Notes: generated by a model from the letters alone, not told the origin. A stretch of 64,000 bases of DNA from Marinobacter sp. EhC06 (GCF_001650915.1 NZ_LXYO01000023.1:620001-684000), one strand, 5' to 3'. Shown: positions 45,715 through 54,454, counted from the first letter of the stretch. Program-made: numbers and translations.

Positions 45715-46899
45715 GTGTCCAGCCCGTTTGATAAACCGGTTTCCCGGGAACACACCTGTTCCGTCAAATTTGATGCCCGCAAGGCGGTTTTTGGCACCGA
45801 GGATGTTATCCCGGTCTGGGTGGCCGATATGGATTTCGCGGCACCGGAGGCTGTCACCCGTGCGTTGAAGGAGCGGGCCGAACACCCGGTTTACGGCTAT
45901 ACCCTGTTTCCGGACAGTCTTTACCAGTCGATGATCGACTGGTTTGCCAGTCGCCATGGCTGGGAGATCCGGCGTGAGTGGATACTGATGGCGCCCGGCG
46001 TGGTGCCATCGATCAACGCCGCGTGTATGGCCTACGCCGGACCCGGTGAGGGTGTCATCATCCAGCCGCCGGTCTATCCGCCGTTTTTCAGTTCGGTGCG
46101 GCACAGTGGCCGGGTGGTGATCGAAAACCCGCTGGTGCCGGAGGATCCTGTCACCGGAGACCCGGGCCACTACCGCATGGATCTTGATCATCTGGAGCAA
46201 TGCGCTGCCCGCCCGGATGCCCGAATCCTGCTGCTGTGCTCGCCCCATAACCCGGTGGGCCGGGTTTGGTCCGAGGAAGAGCTGAGGGCGGTACTGGATA
46301 TCGCCCGCAGGCACCAGCTGGTGGTGGTGTCCGACGAGATCCATTGCGACCTGACTTTCCCGGATAAACCGCGCCACGCAATGCTGGCGAACCTGGCCGG
46401 TCCTGAAGATGCACTGGTAACGGCGGTGGCACCGAGCAAGAGTTTCAACATGCCCGGCCTCGGCCTGTCAGCCCTGGTGATCCCCGATGCTGACCGGCGC
46501 AAGGCAATGAAGGCTGTGTTTGAATCCATGCATCTGCCCCAGTGCAATCCGTTCAGTATTGCCGGGTTTGAGGCCGGCTACCGTCATGGCGGTCCCTGGC
46601 TGGACGATCTGATGGCCTATCTGCAGGCGAACCGGGACTATGTGGTGGAAGCTGTTGCTCAGCGCCTGCCCGGCATTCGCGTGTCCGCACCGGAGGGCAC
46701 CTATCTTATGTGGCTGGATTGCCGCGAACTGGGCCTGGACGATGCGGGCCTGAAACGCTTTTTTGTCCGGGAAGCCCGTGTGGGCATGAACCCCGGACTC
46801 TCCTTTGGCGACCCGGGCAGTGGCTTTATGCGCCTGAACATCGGCTGCGCCAGATCGATTCTGGAAGAGGTCATTGGCCGCATCGAAGCGGCTCTCTAG
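45715..46899 (+). CDS. PatB/MalY-type C-S lyase (PLP aminotransferase fold)
   Basis: Fold type I PLP enzyme of 394 residues that most likely performs beta-elimination on cystathionine or other S-alkyl cysteines. Motifs are VIPVWVADMDFAAPEAV at the start (family-specific), LLLCSPHNPVGRVW, SDEIHCDLTF and the PLP lysine in APSKSFNMPGLGLSALV. The GTG at 45715 is preceded by GGAG seven bases upstream and gives the conserved SSPFDKPVSREHTCSVK opening; the frame extends to 45652. MalY in E. coli also has a regulatory role, which cannot be judged here. Confidence 0.9.
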   Translation: MSSPFDKPVSREHTCSVKFDARKAVFGTEDVIPVWVADMDFAAPEAVTRALKERAEHPVYGYTLFPDSLYQSMIDWFASRHGWEIRREWILMAPGVVPSINAACMAYAGPGEGVIIQPPVYPPFFSSVRHSGRVVIENPLVPEDPVTGDPGHYRMDLDHLEQCAARPDARILLLCSPHNPVGRVWSEEELRAVLDIARRHQLVVVSDEIHCDLTFPDKPRHAMLANLAGPEDALVTAVAPSKSFNMPGLGLSALVIPDADRRKAMKAVFESMHLPQCNPFSIAGFEAGYRHGGPWLDDLMAYLQANRDYVVEAVAQRLPGIRVSAPEGTYLMWLDCRELGLDDAGLKRFFVREARVGMNPGLSFGDPGSGFMRLNIGCARSILEEVIGRIEAAL

Positions 46900-46917
46900 T
46901 TAGTTGTCCGTTTCTCG

Positions 46918-47466
46918 TTACTGTTGGCCTTCCAGGGAACAATGATCCTCCACCAGTTGCCAGCGAGGAGGCTTGTTCATGCCGGGCATATCGCCGTTGG
47001 TTGCCCGGATAGCCTCCCAGATCTGGCCGCCGTGGGTGACCAGGCTGCCAACCGTGTAGCTTTTGGAAAAGAGCCATGGATCCGGTCGAACGCACATACC
47101 AGAGGCCGTCTCACCCCGCTTGCTTTTACCGGCGGTTTGGTTGGCTCCTGTCGGTGTTCCTTCCGGGTCGCCCTCATTGTTGGCCTGATCAACCTTTTGC
47201 TTCCGGCCCTGGCAGTCCGGCACAGAATCCAACTCCTTCCAATCAAACGTAATACCCGGCTCCAGGCCCTCGTGCAATTCGCGGGACTCATACCAACTGC
47301 CTTTGTGAAAGACCGCAGCGCCGGCTGGATAATAACGGGTAGGTACCCACTTGGACTCTTCGGGATCACAAGGTTCAGCCGCAACCGGTGCTGATAGGCC
47401 AGCGGTCAACAGGACCAGAACCAGGCAAAAGAAGGGGCGAGAATTTTCTGGGATAGATTTAATCAT
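46918..47466 (-). CDS. Secreted protein with two carbohydrate-binding-like modules
   Basis: A 182-residue exported protein (signal peptide with CLVLVLLTAGLSA, likely VAA-E cleavage). Two similar modules of ~45 residues follow: YYPAGAAVFHKGSWYESREL...EPG...W, and SYTVGSLVTHGGQIWEAIRA...MPG...W. They are joined by a polar, low-complexity linker (NEGDPEGTPTGANQTAGKSK). The aromatic spacing and W...YxxGxxVxxxGxxWxA pattern fit ChtBD3/CBM5-12 modules, which bind chitin or cellulose. No catalytic domain is present. GGAG precedes the ATG. Four cysteines could form disulfides. Exact ligand unknown. Confidence 0.75.
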   Translation of the reverse strand: MIKSIPENSRPFFCLVLVLLTAGLSAPVAAEPCDPEESKWVPTRYYPAGAAVFHKGSWYESRELHEGLEPGITFDWKELDSVPDCQGRKQKVDQANNEGDPEGTPTGANQTAGKSKRGETASGMCVRPDPWLFSKSYTVGSLVTHGGQIWEAIRATNGDMPGMNKPPRWQLVEDHCSLEGQQ

Positions 47467-47481
47467 GGGTGTCTCCTTTTG

Positions 47482-48426
47482 CTAACTGCTCTGGAGTTGG
47501 GTAGTGGTACGTTTCCGGGTCTGCGTGGCCAGCACCAGCCCGGCCAGGATCAGCGCCCCGCCTATAACATGAAACAGGCCGAGGGATTCGGCCAGGAAAA
47601 TGCCTGCAAGAATCGAGGCAAACACAGGTGTCAGGTACATGAAGATGGCCGCCCTGGCCGGGCCAATTTTATGCACACCGTGGTTCCAGAATCCATAGGC
47701 CAGGATCCCCGGGAAGATGGCGAAGTACAGCAACGGCATGGCGGTGCTTTTTGATAGCTCAAAGCCGCCGGAGAAGAAAATCAGATCCGTCAGATAGAAC
47801 GGCAGCACAACCAGCGTGCCCAGAAGAATCTGCGTGGTAAGAAAGGTCAGCGCAGGCAGAGGCACGGCCTGTCGCCGCAATAGCACCGAGAACAGGCCCC
47901 AGCTGAATACCGCCGCCACCATGATCAGATCCCCCGGCTGGGCCTGAAGGCTGGTGAGCACCGATAGATCACCGCGGGCAATCACGGTAACGATGCCGGT
48001 GATTGCCAGTGCGATCCCGAAGGCCTGGACCGGACGGGTGCGGTCGCCGAGGAGAATCCAGGCCAGCAGTGCCACGAAAATGGGGATGGTGGCGTTGATC
48101 AGGGCAATATTGGTAGCGGTGGTTGTGGTCGCCGCCAGGTACAGCAGGGTATTGAACGCCCCCACGCTGAAGGTCGCCAGGGCCAGCATGGAACCGAATC
48201 GCTGGCGGATAACCTGGCGGTGGCGCCAGATACCCGGCAGGCCGAAAGGCAGCAGGATGGCCAGGGCGATAACCCAGCGCCAGAACGACATAGAGAGCGG
48301 CGGAATGTTCTCTACCGTGCCCCGGGCAACCACCGCGTTACCGGCCCAGAACAGCGGCGTAAGAACCAGACCGATGTAGGCCAGGCCGGGAATACGTGAT
48401 AAAACTCCGGCGTTCTCGGAAGACAC
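47482..48426 (-). CDS. EamA-family (DMT) transporter
   Basis: A 314-residue membrane protein with about ten helices and two EamA repeats (VLTPLFWAGNAVVARGTVEN, then PGDLIMVAAVFSWGLFSVLL). Start is GTG at 48426 with GAGGAG six bases upstream. It is only distantly related to the EamA protein at 36.7 kb. The gene for the carbohydrate-binding-like protein follows 15 bases after... on the same strand, so the two may be co-transcribed. Cargo unknown. Confidence 0.9.
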   Translation of the reverse strand: MSSENAGVLSRIPGLAYIGLVLTPLFWAGNAVVARGTVENIPPLSMSFWRWVIALAILLPFGLPGIWRHRQVIRQRFGSMLALATFSVGAFNTLLYLAATTTTATNIALINATIPIFVALLAWILLGDRTRPVQAFGIALAITGIVTVIARGDLSVLTSLQAQPGDLIMVAAVFSWGLFSVLLRRQAVPLPALTFLTTQILLGTLVVLPFYLTDLIFFSGGFELSKSTAMPLLYFAIFPGILAYGFWNHGVHKIGPARAAIFMYLTPVFASILAGIFLAESLGLFHVIGGALILAGLVLATQTRKRTTTQLQSS

Positions 48427-48470
48427 AAAGGCTCCTCTGGGTTGGTGATGCCCGAAAAAAGCCTAGCATA

Positions 48471-49862
48471 CTACTCTCCGGGAACTTCTGCCTCCGTACC
48501 AATGTGGTAGGCGGCAAAACCGGCCATCACTACCTGGTCCACGGCCATACCGATAACCCGGCCATCGGTGGTGGACCGGATGGGGTGCTGGGCATTGGTG
48601 ATCGGATCGGAGACGTAACCGAGAATCTCCCCTTCCGATACGTTTGCTCCCAACTCAATTTCGCTGAACAGGATCCCGCCGTGGTCCGCGCGGATCCAGT
48701 CGGAATCGTAGTAGACCGGCTCCGGATCGCCCCACACGAACATTCGGGAGATCATGCCCTGGCGTTCCATCAGGCTGGTGAGGCTGTTCACGCCGGCGCT
48801 GATCTGGTGCTGTTGGATACGGTGGGATTCGCCGGCTTCCAGGGTGACGGTGCGAATACCGGCTTCCACAGCGGCCGTGCGCAACATGCCCGCAGAACCG
48901 GAGCTGTGAACCACCGCCATGCGGTCAAAGCCCCGGGTGAATTCCGCCACGTCCGGGTTATTCATGTCGGCGCGAAGTTGCGGTAGATTGGTGCGCTTCA
49001 GTGAGCCGGTGTGAATGTCCACCAGCATGTCGCACTTGCGAATCACGTTCTCGAACAGTGAATGGGCAATCCGGTCGGCCAGGCTGCCATTGGGGCTGCC
49101 TGGGAAATGCCGGTTGAGATCTCGACGATCGGGCAGATAACGACTGCCCTGTTGGAATCCCGGCAGGTTCACAATCGGCACACCCACGACCGTGCCCGAC
49201 AGTTTCTCCGGGTTCAGGTCATACATGGTCTGGCGGATGATCTCGATGCCGTTCAACTCATCCCCGTGAACAGCACCGGTGAGGCACAGCGTTGGGCCGG
49301 CGTTGATACCGTTGACCACCAGAACCGGGGTTGTCTGGGACAGACCGGCAATCTGGATGCCGGGGGTCCAGGCCAGGCGGGTAGACGTGCCCGGCATGAC
49401 ATCGTTGTCGAGCAGGGTGAATACCTTGCCCTCGCGAATTTCGGGTTCGGGTTGCGGCTCAGGTTCGGCCACCGCTTCGGTTGCCATAACCTCGGATTCT
49501 GCGGCATCTGCATCGGTATCAGCGGGCGCTGAAACCTGTGCCTCCGGTGGCGGTGCAACCTGCTTCAGATCGATATTCGGGGCCACTTTGCGGGAACCCG
49601 CTGAGGGGGTATCGATACCGACTCCGCCCTGTGGGGCTTCCGGCTTACGGGCCTTGTTGTCCTTCCCTTTGGTCTGCAGGGGGGCCGACTGTTCAACGTC
49701 TTCGACGCTCTCGTCCTCGGCCAGTTCCGCGATCAGGACTTCGGATTTTTTGCTGGCCTTTGCCGAATCGGTTTCGGCCAGAACAGGCGCCGACAGCCAG
49801 GGTATGACCAGGCTTATCAGCAGGATCCGGCGGGACGGTTTTTGAAGCCGCTCAAACAGCAT
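48471..49862 (-). CDS. Succinylglutamate desuccinylase/aspartoacylase family protein with exported N-terminus
   Basis: A 463-residue zinc hydrolase. An N-terminal hydrophobic segment (RRILLISLVIPWLSAPVLA) acts as a signal or anchor, followed by a ~120-residue acidic/proline-rich low-complexity linker (such as EPEPQPEPEIREGK). The AstE/AspA catalytic domain follows, with zinc ligands in GAVHGDELNGIEII, LPDRRDLNRHFPG and VDIHTGSLKRTN, and a glutamate region TLEAGESHR. The final ~90 residues form a biotinyl-lipoyl-like barrel (GGILFSEIELGANVSEGEIL). Deacylation of an exported substrate is likely. The unusual linker suggests periplasmic tethering. GAGGAAAT precedes the ATG. Confidence 0.85.
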   Translation of the reverse strand: MLFERLQKPSRRILLISLVIPWLSAPVLAETDSAKASKKSEVLIAELAEDESVEDVEQSAPLQTKGKDNKARKPEAPQGGVGIDTPSAGSRKVAPNIDLKQVAPPPEAQVSAPADTDADAAESEVMATEAVAEPEPQPEPEIREGKVFTLLDNDVMPGTSTRLAWTPGIQIAGLSQTTPVLVVNGINAGPTLCLTGAVHGDELNGIEIIRQTMYDLNPEKLSGTVVGVPIVNLPGFQQGSRYLPDRRDLNRHFPGSPNGSLADRIAHSLFENVIRKCDMLVDIHTGSLKRTNLPQLRADMNNPDVAEFTRGFDRMAVVHSSGSAGMLRTAAVEAGIRTVTLEAGESHRIQQHQISAGVNSLTSLMERQGMISRMFVWGDPEPVYYDSDWIRADHGGILFSEIELGANVSEGEILGYVSDPITNAQHPIRSTTDGRVIGMAVDQVVMAGFAAYHIGTEAEVPGE

Positions 49863-50053
49863 ATTTCCTCACGGTTCGTCAGTGTGCGCTCAAGGATAGA
49901 GTGCCTCTGGCGGTCATGAATACTGCTGTGACAAAGGTTTAATGCCACTTTCATGAAATCCGGGCAAGTTATAACGAAGACAGTTATACGCCGGAAAAGT
50001 GATTAACAATATGGGTGTTTTGCGAAATCCCGTGTGCTTTCGTTACTCCCGCG

Positions 50054-51691
50054 TTAGCTGTCGTGTACGGCATGCCACAGATCGTCCTCCCGGAACGCCC
50101 TGTGCTCGGCCTCCAGCTTCAGCAAATGCGCCAGGGCTGACCGTGCCGCAAGGCCGTGGATGGCGGCCGGAACATCGTCATAGGCTTTTGCGGTAAGAGC
50201 TTTCAGATCCGCTGGAGCCAGGGCTTCCAGCGCACGGGCCACCTTGTGCTCACGGGACAGGCGGTGGGTGATGAGGAAATCGATCACCGCTTCGGGATGC
50301 CCCATCAGAAAGCCGTGTGCTGGCGCAATGTAGCGAATGGATTCGGCCAGCAAGTCGTAGAGCGACTCGATGTAGGCCTTCATGTCGCCGTCCGGCGGAT
50401 TAATGACCACCGTTGAGCCCTGCATGATGTGGTCACCGGAGAACAGCAGCTTCTGGTCGACCAGCAGAAAACACAGGTGATTCGAGGCATGGCCCGGGGT
50501 ATGCAGCACCTTCAGGAGCCCGGCTTCGGTCACAATCAGATCACCGTGCTCCGGTTCATCGTCGGCCCGGAAAGTCTGGTCCTGGCCGGCACCCGGGGGC
50601 GCCGGCCAACCGAACACCCGGCAACCGGTGCGCTCTTTCAGGGCCGCTACGGCCGGCGAATGATCCTGGTGCGTGTGGGTCACCAGAACCTGATCAATCA
50701 CTCCCCCGGTCACCTCCAGAATCCGCTCGATATGGGGCTCGTTGGCGGGGCCGGGGTCAATCACCGTGAAGCGTTCCTGGCCCAGAATGTAGGTGTTGGT
50801 CCCGGGCCCGGTCATCATTCCCGGGTTGGGCGCCGTCAGCCGGGTGACCCGGGCCGCAACCTCAACCGGCTCACCGGGAATAATCTCCGCCCGGGTCGAG
50901 CCTTCACCCTCCGGATCCAGCTTGGCCACCTCATCATAGGCCGGCGCTCCGGGTTCCAGCGTCACCGGCTTGCCCTTTTTGACCGCTGGCCAGGGCTGGT
51001 TGGGGTAGGGCTCGGGAGGATTGGCGTGGGCATAACGCATCAGTGCTTCGGTGGTGTCAAAACCGTTGAGCACCCGCAACGTCCGAATCGTCGGCAAGCC
51101 CAGCAACCGTTGGCCCTGCCGATGGTCCTCAAGGGCCTGCTCGGGGCGGATCCAGACATGATCGATGGTTTCGACACCGTCGTGCCCAGCCAATTGACCT
51201 TCCGGAGCGGGCGTCACGAAAAACCGGGTATCGAAACGCCGTGGCGGACCTGGTGGCGTAATCCAGTGGCCCAGATAAGCCAGTCGGTCGAGTGGAATCG
51301 CCAACCCGTGCTTTTTGCACAGACTGGCCAGCGACAGATCGCCGTCGAACACCGACTTCCGGTCCGCATGGGCCGGATGATCCCCGGATATCGGGTTGCC
51401 CTGCTTATCCACCGCAACCAGAACCCCGGACTCCTCAAAACACTCCCGAACCGCCGCCAACATATAGTCCGCGCCGCCCTCATCGACACTCATGGTCTGA
51501 CTGATCTCGGCGTCTCCGGGCCCGATAATATGGTCCTGGCCGTGAGTCTCGTTTTCCTCGACCCGTCCGCCGGGGAATACGAAATAGCCGGGCATAAACA
51601 CCGCGTCCCAGGTACGTTGCAGCAGCAGGACTTCAAGGCCGTCGTCCGTATCTCGAACCAGAACCAAGGTGGCAGCAGGGCGAATATCCAT
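50054..51691 (-). CDS. NUDIX hydrolase fused to metallo-beta-lactamase-fold hydrolase
   Basis: A 545-residue two-domain protein. Residues ~1-240 are a NUDIX-like domain (PAATLVLVRDTDDGLEVLLL, FVFPGGRVEENE, AAVRECFEESGVL) with an insertion inside the NUDIX box, as in NUDT19-like proteins. Residues ~290-545 form an MBL-fold domain of the LACTB2 type, with the zinc signature VTHTHQDHSP, HTPGHASNH, FSGDHIMQG and PAHGFLMGHP. Possible activities are CoA-diphosphate and thioester or RNA hydrolysis, by analogy. I start at the ATG at 51691; the frame reaches 51796 (TTG) only by reading through repeat R3. Confidence 0.88.
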   Translation of the reverse strand: MDIRPAATLVLVRDTDDGLEVLLLQRTWDAVFMPGYFVFPGGRVEENETHGQDHIIGPGDAEISQTMSVDEGGADYMLAAVRECFEESGVLVAVDKQGNPISGDHPAHADRKSVFDGDLSLASLCKKHGLAIPLDRLAYLGHWITPPGPPRRFDTRFFVTPAPEGQLAGHDGVETIDHVWIRPEQALEDHRQGQRLLGLPTIRTLRVLNGFDTTEALMRYAHANPPEPYPNQPWPAVKKGKPVTLEPGAPAYDEVAKLDPEGEGSTRAEIIPGEPVEVAARVTRLTAPNPGMMTGPGTNTYILGQERFTVIDPGPANEPHIERILEVTGGVIDQVLVTHTHQDHSPAVAALKERTGCRVFGWPAPPGAGQDQTFRADDEPEHGDLIVTEAGLLKVLHTPGHASNHLCFLLVDQKLLFSGDHIMQGSTVVINPPDGDMKAYIESLYDLLAESIRYIAPAHGFLMGHPEAVIDFLITHRLSREHKVARALEALAPADLKALTAKAYDDVPAAIHGLAARSALAHLLKLEAEHRAFREDDLWHAVHDS

Positions 51692-51740
51692 AAAACTCCA
51701 ATCGCAGTTTTTATAATAGAGTGCGCCTACAAAGTACGAA

Positions 51741-51852
51741 CGATGGCGGGGAAAGGCCTTCCAAAACTGACTGTCGCCATGGATGGCGACAGTCAAGCGT
51801 CACATGGACGTGCCGCAAGGAGCGTGTTTTGGAAGGCCTTTCTCCGCCGTCG
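51741..51852 (+). repeat. Dispersed hairpin element R3
   Basis: Arms 51741-51767 and 51826-51852 (27 bp, 2 mismatches, both G-U on the plus strand) enclose a 58-base core. Hairpin 1 is a perfect 12-bp stem with a TGGA loop (51768-51795). Hairpin 2, CACA-TGGA-CGTG (51801-51812), has the same loop on a weak stem. The two GGA triplets are 25 bases apart and both loops fit CANGGANG, the CsrA/RsmA core. The element separates two divergent genes, with the sense strand toward the thioesterase gene (51984), so it would lie in that gene's leader. Confidence 0.9.
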
Positions 51853-51983
51853 CTACACCGAATCCAAAGGCGCCAAGGGTAAAAGGCAAGATAACCGATC
51901 TGACACAAAACGTCCCGAGATGAACACTAAAGTCGAACAGCGTATGATTCGCCCCAAGATCCCCAGTGAAAACAGGAACCCCC

Positions 51984-52409
51984 GTGGCCCGAATCAAACT
52001 CTCCTTCCCGGACGACGTCTTCTGCTTCGAAACCAGAATGCCCGTCAGAATCACCGACATCAACGGCGCCAACCACCTCGGCAACGACGCCCTGATCTCC
52101 ATGCTCTCAGAAGCCCGGGCCCAGTTCCTGGTCAGTTACGGTATCCAGGAAGCGAGCAAAGACGGCACCGGCATTATCGTTACCGACCTGGCCACCATGT
52201 ACCAGTCAGAATCCTTCTTCCCGGAAATGCTGCGCTTTGAAGTGGGTCTGATGGACTTCAACAAGTATGGCGGGGATTTCGTGTTCCGGGTCACCAAGGC
52301 CGAGAGCGGCCAGCCGGTGGCACTGGCCAAATACGGATTCGTCTTCTTCAACTACCACCGCAAGGAAGTGGTGCCGGTGCCCGAGAGCTTCCGCTCACGC
52401 TTTGCCTGA
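51984..52409 (+). CDS. Hotdog-fold acyl-CoA thioesterase (4HBT type)
   Basis: A 141-residue single hotdog-domain thioesterase of the YbgC/FadM kind. The opening RMPVRITDINGANHLGNDAL contains the usual region with the catalytic aspartate replaced by the D-x-N-x-x-N-H variant; SEARAQFLVSYG lies on the long helix. GTG at 51984, with AGGA six bases upstream, is preferred to GTG 51966. Substrate is an acyl-CoA of unknown chain length. Hairpin element R3 lies in its upstream region. The 3' end overlaps the convergent MATE gene by 15 bases. Confidence 0.87.
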   Translation: MARIKLSFPDDVFCFETRMPVRITDINGANHLGNDALISMLSEARAQFLVSYGIQEASKDGTGIIVTDLATMYQSESFFPEMLRFEVGLMDFNKYGGDFVFRVTKAESGQPVALAKYGFVFFNYHRKEVVPVPESFRSRFA

Positions 52410-53732
52410 GGCGAGCTCCGCCTTCAAACGCGTCATGCCGGCCCGGTAGAAGCTGTAAGCCATGGCGCCGGCGAACAGATTGCCCACCAGCGCACCACTC
52501 ATAAGCCCGAAGACGCCGTTGATCTGGCTACCGATCCAGAGCAGGGGCAGGAAGCACAGGAACAGGCGCAGGGTGGACACCAGCAGGGCCCGCATCGCCA
52601 GGCCGAGGGCATTGCACACCGACACCATCAGCATACACACGCCCAGACCGCTGTAGCTGAGCGGCACCCGCACCAGATAGCCGGCCAGAACCTCCTGCAC
52701 ATCACTGTCGCTTGAGAACAGCTCCGATACCAAGCCGGAAGCCACCACCCAGGTCAGGCCAATGGCTAGCTGCCAGACCACTACAAACCGGACCGCAAGG
52801 CGCACCAGTTTACGGATCTGCTCGATATCCCCGGCACCCAATAACCGGCCAATCATCGGCGGCATCGACATGGTCAGGGCCAGCACCACTACGATGGAGA
52901 AAAATTCCAGGCGGGTACCCAGGCCCCAGGCGGCAACGGCGGCGGAGCCAAAGCCGGCGACAAGAGCCGTTGCCAGCATAGCCGAGACAGCGGGCATCAG
53001 TTGGCTCACCATGGCCGGGGCCATGATGCCGTTGAGCTGTTTCAGGGCCTTCCAGAGGGCAAGCTCCTGAAGATCGAAACGCACCCATTGGCGTTTCAGG
53101 AGTTTCGGGTAGATGACCAGGCAGCCGATACCAAAAGAGGTAATGGTGGCCCAGGCGGCGCCAGGTAGTCCCCAGCCGAAAACAAAGATATAGAGCGGGT
53201 CCAGGGCGATGTTGGTCAGGCTCGTGGCCACCATCATGTATCCCGGTAATTTGGTGTCACCGTGGGACCGGCAAACGCTGTAGCCGAAGTACAGGAAGGC
53301 TCCGGTCCAGGCGGCCATCAGCCAGGGAACCCAGTACTGCCGGATAAGGGGCAGAAGTGAGTCTTCCGCGCCAAGCGCGGTCATGATGTGCCCCTGCAGA
53401 AACCACAGAGCCACGCAGATCACGAAGACGAGGCTGCCGCCAACGGTAATGATCAGTCCGCCCAGCCGGTAAGCGCGCAGTTCATCGCCGGCACCCAGTG
53501 TGCGGGAGACGATCGCCGTGGTCGCAATGCCCAGACCCACCTGAAGGCCGATGATCAGTTGCTGCATCGGCAGTGTGAAACCCAGTGCCGCCAGCGGATC
53601 CCGGCCAAGCTGACCGACGAAGGCACTGTCGGCCAGCTGGAAGGTCATCAGGGACAACACGCCGAACAGCATGGGCCAGGTCATGCTGTAGAGCTGGCGG
53701 GCCAGGGATGGGTTTTGGGTGGTGGTCTGCAC
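52395..53732 (-). CDS. MATE-family multidrug/sodium antiporter
   Basis: A 445-residue membrane protein with about twelve helices in two homologous halves. The first half has QLYSMTWPMLFGVLSLMTFQ and ALGFTLPMQQLIIGLQVGLG; the second begins near GIMAPAMVSQLMPAVSAM. MATE exporters expel cationic drugs or metabolites in exchange for Na+ or H+. The start appears to be GTG at 53732 with only a weak ribosome-binding site; an internal ATG is possible. Element R4 lies 66 bases upstream on the sense side, between this gene and tpx on the same strand. Confidence 0.92.
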   Translation of the reverse strand: MQTTTQNPSLARQLYSMTWPMLFGVLSLMTFQLADSAFVGQLGRDPLAALGFTLPMQQLIIGLQVGLGIATTAIVSRTLGAGDELRAYRLGGLIITVGGSLVFVICVALWFLQGHIMTALGAEDSLLPLIRQYWVPWLMAAWTGAFLYFGYSVCRSHGDTKLPGYMMVATSLTNIALDPLYIFVFGWGLPGAAWATITSFGIGCLVIYPKLLKRQWVRFDLQELALWKALKQLNGIMAPAMVSQLMPAVSAMLATALVAGFGSAAVAAWGLGTRLEFFSIVVVLALTMSMPPMIGRLLGAGDIEQIRKLVRLAVRFVVVWQLAIGLTWVVASGLVSELFSSDSDVQEVLAGYLVRVPLSYSGLGVCMLMVSVCNALGLAMRALLVSTLRLFLCFLPLLWIGSQINGVFGLMSGALVGNLFAGAMAYSFYRAGMTRLKAELASGKA

Positions 53733-53797
53733 GGGGCGTCAGGGGCCTTCGGTTTGGCTTGGAGGCGAGATTCTAACAGGTCTGGCTTTTGGTGTTA

Positions 53798-53908
53798 GCA
53801 AAGGCGCCGGAACGACTTACCAGGAGACGCCGTGAACCCATCCCTGGGAGCTTGGCATTGCCATCCCTGGCAATGCACACTCCTGGTAAGTCGTTCCGAC
53901 ACCTTTGC
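53798..53908 (-). repeat. Dispersed hairpin element R4 (second sequence class)
   Basis: Arms 53798-53826 and 53880-53908 (29 bp, 2 mismatches, both G-U when read on the minus strand) enclose a 53-base core. The arm sequence (GGAACGACTTACCAGGAG at its inner end) is unrelated to that of R2, R3, R5 and R6. On the minus strand both core hairpins have GGGA loops: CCCA-GGGA-TGGG (53848-53837) and a 9-bp stem at 53876-53855, with GGA triplets 23 bases apart. A further GGTCTGG/CCAGACC pair (53779-53785 and 53909-53915) extends the stem past a 12-base bulge. Sense lies downstream of tpx and upstream of the MATE gene. Confidence 0.85.
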
Positions 53909-53956
53909 CCAGACCGTTGGTGGTGTTTCCAACTGCCAGGTTTTGAATTTGAGCGC

Positions 53957-54454
53957 CTAAAGCGCCTTCAACGCCGCATCATAATCCGGCTCGTCCTTGA
54001 TCTCACCAACCAGCTGGCTGTGGAGAACCTTGTTGTTCTCATCCAGTACAACCACCGCCCGGGCGCAGAGACCGGCCAGGGGGCCGTCCTGGATGGCGAC
54101 GCCGTAGTCCTGCTGGAAGCTGTAGTTCCGGAAGGTGGAGAGGGTTTCGACGTTCTTCAGACCTTCGGCACCGCAGAACCGGGCGGCGGCGAAAGGCAGG
54201 TCGGCGGAAACGACCAGAACCACGGTGTTGTCGAGGCTGCCGACCTTTTCGTTGAATTTCCGGGTGGAGGCGGCGCAGACGCCGGTGTCGATGCTGGGGA
54301 TGATGTTCAGGATTTTGCGTTTACCGGCCCAGCTTTCAAGCTTGACCTCTTCCAGGCCGCTGTTGGTGAGGGTAAAGGGAGGCGCGTTGTCTCCGGTCTC
54401 GGGAAATTTGCCGCTCAATTCAATGGGATTGCCGTCCAGGTTAACACTGCTCAT
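53957..54454 (-). CDS. tpx: Thiol peroxidase Tpx
   Basis: Atypical two-cysteine peroxiredoxin reducing lipid and alkyl hydroperoxides with thioredoxin. The 165-residue length is normal. The peroxidatic cysteine is C60 in [17 protein letters not shown] and the resolving cysteine C94 in [13 protein letters not shown]; both spacings match E. coli Tpx. The arginine and threonine of the peroxide pocket are in place. GAGCG-type purines precede the ATG. With ahpF at the other end of the window it is a second peroxide defence gene, but not in the same operon. Confidence 0.96.
   Translation of the reverse strand: MSSVNLDGNPIELSGKFPETGDNAPPFTLTNSGLEEVKLESWAGKRKILNIIPSIDTGVCAASTRKFNEKVGSLDNTVVLVVSADLPFAAARFCGAEGLKNVETLSTFRNYSFQQDYGVAIQDGPLAGLCARAVVVLDENNKVLHSQLVGEIKDEPDYDAALKAL

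Noticed and set aside
50429-52240. 603-codon open frame on the plus strand
   Set aside because: Shadow of the NUDIX/metallo-beta-lactamase gene; it also reads through repeat R3 and into the thioesterase gene in the wrong frame.
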